A stretch of 20,859 nucleotides of DNA. Source: an uncultured Eubacteriales bacterium (lineage in GTDB: Bacteria > Bacillota > Clostridia > Christensenellales > Borkfalkiaceae). The notes beneath the pieces were generated by a model, which was not told where the DNA came from, did not search any database, and worked only from the letters and a program-made list of their open reading frames with translations. The stretch covers positions 1 through 20,859 of the forward strand of contig CATJZR010000108.1 in the NCBI GenBank assembly GCA_949745625.1, given 5' to 3'. Numbering within the stretch: the stretch's first letter is position 1; the number at the start of each line of letters is the position of its first letter. Positions 16,373 to 20,859 of this stretch are shown one piece after another. A program made the position numbers and the translations under genes.

Positions 16373-16453
16373 ATGAAGTCTTGTGTGATTATATGCGTTA
16401 AACCGCCCAAGCCCGTCAGGTTCGTGCTTGGTAAATTTTACAGAAGAAAATGA
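16373..16453 (+). CDS. spoVM: Candidate SpoVM, sporulation coat-anchoring peptide
   Basis: A 26-codon ORF, MKSCVIICVKPPKPV followed by RFVLGKFYRRK. SpoVM of Bacillus is also 26 residues: an amphipathic helix that binds the curved forespore membrane and recruits SpoIVA for coat assembly. Shared features are MK at the start, a hydrophobic run, K-P near the middle, a second hydrophobic stretch (FVLGKF) and a basic end. In Bacillus the gene lies soon after rpe and before rpmB, as here. It starts 7 bases after the rpe stop, and its TGA overlaps the next ATG as ATGA. The ribosome binding site is weak (coupling likely). Such a short match could be chance, but length, place and overlap agree. Confidence 0.6.
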   Translation: MKSCVIICVKPPKPVRFVLGKFYRRK

Positions 16454-17367
16454 AATATATAGATTTACATTGCGACAGTGCAACGGTAAGCTTCGACGCG
16501 GGATATTCCCTGTCCGACGCGCCGTTGCACGTCAACTTTAATAAGCTTGGCGCAAGCGGTTGTGCCGCCCAGTGCTTTGCGATATTTACGGACGGCGAAA
16601 CAGAAACACGCTTTGCGGACTACTGCAGGTTTTTTTCATCAAGCGTAAACGCCGTAAACGACTACGGCGGGCTCATATCCTGCGTTCAATCGGGAAAACC
16701 CGCGGCGATGCTCACCGTCGAAAACCTAGGCTTTACGGGCGGAGATTTGCAAAAGATAGCCGCCCTTAAGGATAAAGGTGTTTTAATGGCTTCGCTTGTA
16801 TGGAATAACGAAAACGCCCTAGCATATCCCAATCTTATAATGCGAGGCGGCGTACCCGATTTTTCCGCGACGGAAGGGCGCGGGTTGAAGCCGGCCGGCA
16901 TAGCGGCGTTAGAGCTGTTGGACGAGCTTAAAATAATCGTCGACGTTTCACACCTTTCCGACGGCGGCACGGACGAGCTGTTAAGGGACAGAAAAATTCC
17001 TGCGGTGGCAAGCCATTCCAATGCCCGCGCCGTGTGTGACGTGCCGCGCAATCTGACCGACGCGCAGATTAAGGCGATAGCGGATTGCGGCGGAGTCGTC
17101 GGTGTCAATTTCTGCAAGGATTTTCTCGGCGCGGGCGACCCGTTCGACTGCATAAAACGCCATATATCGCATATTCTGAAAGTCGGCGGCGAGGACGTTT
17201 TGGCATTCGGCAGTGATTTCGACGGAATACCGACAGTAAAGGGACTTGAAGGGTGCGAGAAAATGCCCTCACTTATCGCGTACCTTGCGGGCGCGTTCGG
17301 CGCGCGGATAACCGAAAAGCTTTGTTTTGAAAACTTTGCGCGCGTTCTCAGGGAAGTGCGTCCGTAA
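16450..17367 (+). CDS. M19-family (renal-dipeptidase-like) membrane dipeptidase
   Basis: The 305-residue zinc enzyme hydrolyses dipeptides, including ones with D-amino acids. All metal ligands of the family are seen: His7 and Asp9 (DLHCD), bridging Glu91 (TVENLG), His168 (VDVSHLS) and His189 (ASHSN); FGSDFDG at 253-259 holds the substrate-site Asp. Length is normal for the short bacterial form. There is no signal peptide, so it probably acts in the cytosol. The ATG overlaps the end of the spoVM candidate by 4 bases, with only AGAAG upstream, which points to coupled translation. A role in recycling cell-wall or spore peptides is inference. Confidence 0.9.
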   Translation: MKYIDLHCDSATVSFDAGYSLSDAPLHVNFNKLGASGCAAQCFAIFTDGETETRFADYCRFFSSSVNAVNDYGGLISCVQSGKPAAMLTVENLGFTGGDLQKIAALKDKGVLMASLVWNNENALAYPNLIMRGGVPDFSATEGRGLKPAGIAALELLDELKIIVDVSHLSDGGTDELLRDRKIPAVASHSNARAVCDVPRNLTDAQIKAIADCGGVVGVNFCKDFLGAGDPFDCIKRHISHILKVGGEDVLAFGSDFDGIPTVKGLEGCEKMPSLIAYLAGAFGARITEKLCFENFARVLREVRP

Positions 17368-17368
17368 A

Positions 17369-17397
17369 TTGCAAATTCAAAATTAAAGTGATATAAT
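17369..17397 (+). promoter_or_regulatory. Promoter with start point at the ATG (leaderless)
   Basis: TTGCAA (17369-17374), a 17-base spacer and perfect TATAAT (17392-17397). The hexamer ends 6 bases before the ATG of the LRR gene, so RNA should start at or within a base or two of the A of the start codon. No Shine-Dalgarno sequence lies between. Confidence 0.7.
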
Positions 17398-17403
17398 ATT
17401 CTT

Positions 17404-18414
17404 ATGAAGAAAATCGTTATTGCGTTGCTTGCGGCTTCCGTGCTCGGCGGCGTGTGCTCCGCGGGCTGCGGGGGCGCCAAGGTTACCTATACTTTAAGCG
17501 AGGATGGCGGTAAGCATTACACCGTCAGCTGCTCTGGCGTTATCGGGCTTAAAGGCGAGTACGAAATTCCCGCGTATTACGGCGAGGGCGATAATTACGC
17601 GCCCGTAACTAAAATTGCCGCCGAGGGGTTTTCGGGCAGCGGGTTTACGAAAATAAAGGTTCCCGCCACCGTTACCGAAATAGGCACGGCGGCGTTCGGC
17701 TTTTGTTATTATCTCGAAACGGTCGAGTTTGCCGAGGGGATAGGGCTTGAAAGCTTTGCACACGGCCTTTTCGGCAACTGCCGCGGACTTAAAAGCATCT
17801 CCGTGCCCGATAGCGTAACCGCGATTGAGGGGCTCGCCTTTTCGGGCTGTACAAGCCTGTCGTCCGTGGATATGGGCGGGGTGCAGACCGTCGGTGTGCG
17901 CGCGTTCGACGGGTGTACTGCGCTTGAAAGTATATCCCTTCCGTCAACGCTTGTGACAATCGGCGACAGGGCGTTTTACCGCTCGGGGCTGAAAAGCGTG
18001 GATATTCCGCAGAGCGTTAAGGATACGGTTTACATAAATTCCGATGGCAAGGAGGCAACGCGAAAGGGGCTCGGCTTCGGTGCGTTCGAGCTTTGTACAA
18101 GCCTTGAAAGCGCAAGTATAGGCGGTGGCATAAAGACTCTGCCGTCGGCGGCGTTCGGATACTGCGTTTCGTTAAAGGAGGTGCGTGTTCCGCTTTCGGT
18201 TACCGAGGTGCAGGGCGCATATTACGAGGACGGCGCGTTCCGCTACGGACACGCTTTTTACGGCAATACGGCGCTAACCGACGTCTATTACGCGGGCGAT
18301 GAACAGCAGTGGAAGGATATTGCGATAGAAATCAAAACCGCGTTCGAAAACAATATCGCAATGAATAACGACGCGCTTAAAAACGCGCAAAAGCATTATA
18401 ATTGCAAAAATTAA
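17404..18414 (+). CDS. BspA-type leucine-rich-repeat lipoprotein (short)
   Basis: The product has 336 residues with signal peptide MKKIVIALLAASVLGG and lipobox SAGC, so it should be a surface lipoprotein. About eight LRR_5 repeats (VPDSVTAIEGLAFSGCTSL) fill residues 75-300; the end (YYAGDEQQWKDI) matches the usual C-terminal cap. It is the same family as the 933-residue protein at 286-3087 but lacks the Cys-rich N-terminal modules. It has its own promoter (17369-17397) and probably a leaderless mRNA. A ligand cannot be named. Confidence 0.9.
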   Translation: MKKIVIALLAASVLGGVCSAGCGGAKVTYTLSEDGGKHYTVSCSGVIGLKGEYEIPAYYGEGDNYAPVTKIAAEGFSGSGFTKIKVPATVTEIGTAAFGFCYYLETVEFAEGIGLESFAHGLFGNCRGLKSISVPDSVTAIEGLAFSGCTSLSSVDMGGVQTVGVRAFDGCTALESISLPSTLVTIGDRAFYRSGLKSVDIPQSVKDTVYINSDGKEATRKGLGFGAFELCTSLESASIGGGIKTLPSAAFGYCVSLKEVRVPLSVTEVQGAYYEDGAFRYGHAFYGNTALTDVYYAGDEQQWKDIAIEIKTAFENNIAMNNDALKNAQKHYNCKN

Positions 18415-18439
18415 AAGTAAGCTTTTAGAATTTGAAACA

Positions 18440-18479
18440 CCTAAACACACGGCGGGAATATTCCCGCCGTGTGTTTAGG
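18440..18479. terminator. 40-bp perfect palindrome between convergent genes
   Basis: CCTAAACACACGGCGGGAAT (18440-18459) is followed directly by its exact reverse complement (18460-18479). The GC-rich core can form a long hairpin in RNA from either strand. It lies 26 bases after the LRR stop and 17 bases after the DUF6809-like stop on the other strand, so a bidirectional terminator is the simplest reading, although neither side has a good T tract. Confidence 0.7.
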
Positions 18480-18495
18480 TAATATCAGAATACGG

Positions 18496-18801
18496 CTATG
18501 CGTAATCGTTATCTTCGTTGACGTAACCGAATAAATCTTTTATCGAATTTCGCAGCTGCATTCCTATTTTAATTCCGTAGTTCAATGTCCTTATTTGTAC
18601 TTGAAAATCAATATCTTCTTCAAACAAATTCAATGCGGTAATATACCTGTCAATGGTTTTAAGCTGTTCTTCGGTAAACGCTGCTTCAAGCTTTTCACGG
18701 TCCTTTTTAATACATTTGTCATAGTTTTCTTCTTTCAGCTTTTCGCGGTAAGGCATCAGTGCTGTGGGAGAAAGCAAATCATAAATAACCGATTTTTCCA
18801 T
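18496..18801 (-). CDS. Small DUF6809-like protein
   Basis: The product has 101 residues and looks all-helical: a charged middle (EKLEAAFTEEQLKTIDRY) and a C-terminal block FQVQIRTLNYGIKIGMQL that resembles the end of DUF6809 proteins, small proteins of unknown function often found on accessory DNA of gut Firmicutes. That family call is from memory of its pattern and is uncertain. The start at 18801 follows GAGG; an upstream in-frame ATG at 18813 is rejected. It is divergent from the XRE regulator gene, and its promoter holds one of that pair's operators. A toxin-antitoxin role is possible but unsupported. Confidence 0.6.
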   Translation of the reverse strand: MEKSVIYDLLSPTALMPYREKLKEENYDKCIKKDREKLEAAFTEEQLKTIDRYITALNLFEEDIDFQVQIRTLNYGIKIGMQLRNSIKDLFGYVNEDNDYA

Positions 18802-18831
18802 ATTTAACCTCAAATATTTTTATATAAATGC

Positions 18832-18861
18832 ATTATATTACGTATATTGTGCGTAAGTCAA
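18832..18861 (-). promoter_or_regulatory. Promoter of the DUF6809-like gene
   Basis: On the minus strand TTGACT (18861-18856), an 18-base spacer and TATAAT (18837-18832). The spacer is almost exactly the left operator, so a bound repressor would block RNA polymerase. Confidence 0.75.
18838..18856. promoter_or_regulatory. Operator copy 1, probable XRE regulator site
   Basis: TTACGTATATTGTGCGTAA is a 19-bp imperfect inverted repeat (TTACG and CGTAA half-sites). It matches copy 2 at 17 of 19 positions and fills the -10/-35 spacer of the minus-strand promoter. Confidence 0.7.
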
Positions 18862-18866
18862 GTATT

Positions 18867-18885
18867 TTACGTAAATTATGCGTAA
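18867..18885. promoter_or_regulatory. Operator copy 2, probable XRE regulator site
   Basis: TTACGTAAATTATGCGTAA has the same half-sites in the same orientation, 29 bp centre to centre from copy 1. It sits next to or over a possible -10 (TAAAAT, 18883-18888) of the XRE gene, which fits autoregulation. Confidence 0.7.
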
Positions 18886-18908
18886 AATTTATGTACGGGG
18901 TTAAAATT

Positions 18909-19133
18909 ATGATTGCTTTAATTCAAATTAGAGAAAAGCTTATCGAGGCAATAAAACAAAGTGAAATAAGTCAAACGCAGCTTGCGAAACAAATAGGAAT
19001 AGGTCAGCAGACAATATCGGCGTATTTGCGCGGGAAAGCTATGCCTGCGCTGGATACGTTTGCAAACCTTTGCGCTGTTCTGGATATTGACGCTAACGAA
19101 ATACTTTGCGTTGATACATATAAATCCGATTAA
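18909..19133 (+). CDS. XRE-family HTH transcriptional regulator
   Basis: The 74-residue protein is a bare Cro/C1-type helix-turn-helix domain: SQTQLAKQIGIGQQTISAYL contains the recognition helix, followed by GKAMPALDTFANLCAVLDI, the usual end of the fold. There is no extra sensor domain. The start at 18909 follows ACGGGG (18895-18900); in-frame ATGs at 18828 and 18891 lie in or next to the operators and lack a ribosome binding site. It most likely binds as a dimer to the two 19-bp operators upstream, controlling itself and the divergent DUF6809-like gene. Confidence 0.85.
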   Translation: MIALIQIREKLIEAIKQSEISQTQLAKQIGIGQQTISAYLRGKAMPALDTFANLCAVLDIDANEILCVDTYKSD

Positions 19134-19154
19134 GCATATTTGCAATAACAACAT

Positions 19155-19190
19155 AAAAAATACGGCGGATAAATTTCCGCCGTTATTTTT
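19155..19190. terminator. Bidirectional terminator after the XRE gene
   Basis: ACGGCGGA (19162-19169) pairs with TCCGCCGT (19176-19183); A-rich sequence on the left and TATTTTTT on the right give T tracts to transcripts from both directions. It also serves rpmB, which converges from the right. Between it and rpmB, TCGGTGTT and AACACCGA (about 19212-19245) form another, weaker inverted repeat. Confidence 0.85.
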
Positions 19191-19261
19191 TGTATGATTG
19201 ATAGTGGTAGTCGGTGTTACATTAAAACAATCAATAAACACCGATTGAACGCTAAGCTTAT

Positions 19262-19444
19262 TTAAGCGCGTTCTACCGTTTTAAGGCATCTCGTGCAAAC
19301 GTAACCCGTCAGCGTTTTTCCGCCCGAAACGTAGCTAACCTTCTGGACGTTAGCTTTAAAAGTCCTTCTCGTTCTTCTTTTCGAGTGGCTTACGTTATTA
19401 CCGGTCGTCTGACCTTTTCCGCATACCGTGCATACTCTCGACAT
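19262..19444 (-). CDS. rpmB: 50S ribosomal protein L28
   Basis: The 60-residue protein has the L28 pattern (CTVCGK, NVSHSKRRTRR, YVCTRCLK). It is the zinc-binding (C+) form with all four Cys (5, 8, 50, 53). A strong GGAGGTG precedes the ATG. As in Bacillus it is on the strand opposite to its asp23 neighbour. The first half of the upstream gap holds a TATAAT with no clear -35. Confidence 0.96.
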   Translation of the reverse strand: MSRVCTVCGKGQTTGNNVSHSKRRTRRTFKANVQKVSYVSGGKTLTGYVCTRCLKTVERA

Positions 19445-19582
19445 ATCTCTGCACCTCCGTGTTCACATTATAAGACCTTAGTAATATAACACGCCGTCAA
19501 AAAAAAATCAATCAAAAACGGCTGCCGAAGATTAATTTTTTTTGTTTTTTTCAAAATAATTGCAGGTAATCGTTAAATATTC

Positions 19583-19611
19583 TTGCAAAATGCCTTTAAA
19601 TGTAATAGAAT
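19583..19611 (+). promoter_or_regulatory. Promoter of asp23-fakA
   Basis: TTGCAA (19583-19588), a 17-base spacer and TAGAAT (19606-19611). A perfect TATAAT lies five bases further on but has no partner at good spacing. The ribosome binding site GGAAAGG (19619-19625) follows. Confidence 0.55.
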
Positions 19612-19634
19612 ATAATTCGGAAAGGTAAAAAAAT

Positions 19635-19985
19635 ATGTCTGTTAATACAAGCAACGCCAACGGTAAAATTTCAATATCCGACGCGGCAATCGCGAAGGTT
19701 ACCAAAAATGCCACCCTCGAATGCTACGGCATCGTGGATACTGTTTCGCGCCGTTTTAAAGATACCTTTTCCGAGCTTTTCAAAAAGCAGTCTTCGGGGC
19801 GGGGCATTAAAGTAGTTACTTCGGGCGACAGAATTTTTATCGACGTCTACGTTATTATTAAATACGGCGTTTCTATCAACGCGGTTGCAGAGTCGCTCAA
19901 AGAGAGCGTCAAATACAGAGTAGAAAAATTCACGGGAATGATAGTTGACACCGTAAACGTCAACATTATTGGGGTTAAATTGTAA
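19635..19985 (+). CDS. yloU: Asp23/Gls24 (YloU) family envelope stress protein
   Basis: The 116-residue protein has the Asp23 family layout: ISISDAAIAKVTKNATLECYGI at the start, and a later block GVSINAVAESLKESVKYRVEKFTG. Staphylococcal Asp23 is held at the membrane and linked to cell-wall stress; the YloU branch is less well studied. It is followed after 57 bases by fakA/yloV, a neighbour in nearly all Firmicutes. Confidence 0.9.
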   Translation: MSVNTSNANGKISISDAAIAKVTKNATLECYGIVDTVSRRFKDTFSELFKKQSSGRGIKVVTSGDRIFIDVYVIIKYGVSINAVAESLKESVKYRVEKFTGMIVDTVNVNIIGVKL

Positions 19986-20007
19986 GCCGTACTTTCAGCG
20001 TACGGCT
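19985..20007 (+). terminator. Weak hairpin between asp23 and fakA
   Basis: AGCCGTAC (19985-19992) pairs perfectly with GTACGGCT (20000-20007) around a 7-base loop. Only a poor T tract follows, so it may lower, not stop, transcription into fakA. Confidence 0.5.
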
Positions 20008-20042
20008 ATACTTGTTTATAAACTCTGAGATTAAGGAGTAAT

Positions 20043-20859
20043 ATGCAGAAAACAATCAACAGCACCGAATTCCGTAAAATGGTTGCAAGCGGTGCAAGAA
20101 TGCTTGAAATAAACAGGGCGAGGGTCGACTCGCTCAACGTCTTCCCTGTGCCCGACGGCGATACGGGTACGAATATGTCGCTTACAATGCAGTCGGCGAT
20201 AAAGGAAATGAACGCGTGTTCCTCTAACCGCTTTCAGGAAATATGCGACGCAGTCGCCAAGGGCGCGTTAAAGGGCGCGCGCGGCAATTCGGGCGTTATA
20301 TCCTCGCAGATTTTCCGCGGGATTTGCTCGGTTTTAAAGGACACGAAGGACGGCTTCGATACCAAAACCTTTGCAAAGGCAATGGAAGCGGGTACAAAGG
20401 TTGCGTACAGCGCGGTATCTATCCCCAAAGAAGGCACAATTCTTACCGTCGTCAGACTTATGAGCGAGTCGGCGGGCAAGCTTGCTCAGAAGAACAAAGA
20501 TTTCGTTGATTTCTTCAACGCTTTAATCGAGGTCGGCGACGAGGCGCTTGCAAAAACGCCCGAGCTGCTTCCGGTACTCAAAAAGGCGGGTGTCGTCGAT
20601 AGTGGCGGCGTCGGACTTATGACCATAATGCGAGGCTTCCTTGCGGCAATCACGGGCGAGGAAATCGACGCTAATTCCATACCTATGGAGGCGACAGACG
20701 GCAAGGAAGATGACATGTTCGGCGACAACTCCGACATTATCAACCTTGACCTCGGCGACATAGAATTTGCATATTGTACAGAATTTTTCATTATACACAT
20801 GAAGCAGATGACCACCCTTGCCGACATTGACAAGCTTAAAGAAAAGCTTATGGGTATAG
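20043..20859 (+). CDS. fakA: DAK2-domain fatty acid kinase FakA/YloV, N-terminal part (cut by window end)
   Basis: The frame stays open to the window edge, giving 272 codons of a family that is usually about 550. The N-terminal DAK2/DhaL-like domain has VFPVPDGDTGTNMSL (ATP-Mg binding Asp cluster), GARGNSGVISSQ and, near residue 180-188, DSGGVGLM. FakA phosphorylates fatty acids that are presented by FakB proteins, for use in phospholipid synthesis. The ATG follows TAAGGAG (20032-20038). The middle domain has just begun at the cut. Some homologues are named only YloV. Confidence 0.92.
   Translation, partial: MQKTINSTEFRKMVASGARMLEINRARVDSLNVFPVPDGDTGTNMSLTMQSAIKEMNACSSNRFQEICDAVAKGALKGARGNSGVISSQIFRGICSVLKDTKDGFDTKTFAKAMEAGTKVAYSAVSIPKEGTILTVVRLMSESAGKLAQKNKDFVDFFNALIEVGDEALAKTPELLPVLKKAGVVDSGGVGLMTIMRGFLAAITGEEIDANSIPMEATDGKEDDMFGDNSDIINLDLGDIEFAYCTEFFIIHMKQMTTLADIDKLKEKLMGI

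Noticed and set aside
15685..16410. 241-codon minus-strand ORF
   Set aside because: Antisense to rpe, rich in Arg/His as shadows usually are.
16686..17480. 264-codon minus-strand ORF
   Set aside because: Antisense to the M19 dipeptidase gene, which has all its zinc ligands.
18496..19133. Toxin-antitoxin pair
   Set aside because: The pair is divergent, and neither sequence shows a known toxin motif; regulator plus unknown gene is all that can be supported.

Overview
This window looks like chromosome of an anaerobic, low-to-mid GC Firmicute (Clostridia). A gut Christensenellales/Borkfalkia-like lineage is my guess, not something the sequence proves. The core is the conserved Firmicute block yicC-gmk-rpoZ-priA-def-fmt-rsmB-rlmN ... 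rpe ... rpmB(reverse)-asp23/yloU-fakA/yloV. Strong AGGAGG-type ribosome binding sites, BspA-type leucine-rich-repeat lipoproteins and a probable 26-codon spoVM gene at its usual place after rpe fit the same group. No tRNA, rRNA, CRISPR array or transposase gene was seen.

Layout. (a) 1-3133: a nested palindromic element, an intrinsic terminator, then a 933-residue LRR lipoprotein gene ending in a bidirectional terminator. (b) 3185-6025, minus strand: an FmdB-type zinc-ribbon gene coupled to a CorA-type metal transporter gene, which has its own promoter and a leader with a terminator just before the ribosome binding site; then an M1-family metallopeptidase lipoprotein gene. (c) 6106-6777, plus: a nitrilase-fold protein that seems to lack all three catalytic residues. 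(d) 6996-14519, plus: the housekeeping operon for RNA quality control (YicC), GMP phosphorylation (Gmk), RNA polymerase omega, replication restart (PriA), N-terminal formyl-Met handling (Def, Fmt) and rRNA methylation (RsmB, RlmN). Genes overlap or are a few bases apart, so co-transcription is likely. (e) 14503-15707: an AT-rich insert with a truncated membrane-protein ORF, an intact two-TM protein and a small P-loop protein, where prpC-prkC-rsgA usually lie. (f) 15697-17367: rpe, candidate spoVM and an M19 dipeptidase gene, all overlapping or nearly touching. (g) 17369-19190: a second LRR lipoprotein gene with an apparently leaderless promoter, a 40-bp perfect palindrome, and a divergent DUF6809-like/XRE pair with two matched 19-bp operators. 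(h) 19262-20859: rpmB on the minus strand, asp23 and the 5' half of fakA.

The core block supports translation, replication restart and nucleotide supply. The genes around and inside it look accessory: secreted lipoproteins and peptidases, a metal transporter and a small regulator module. The most interesting points are the catalytically dead nitrilase-like protein, the corA leader attenuator, the unlisted spoVM candidate, the XRE operator pair, the leaderless lipoprotein promoter and the replacement of the prpC-prkC-rsgA segment.
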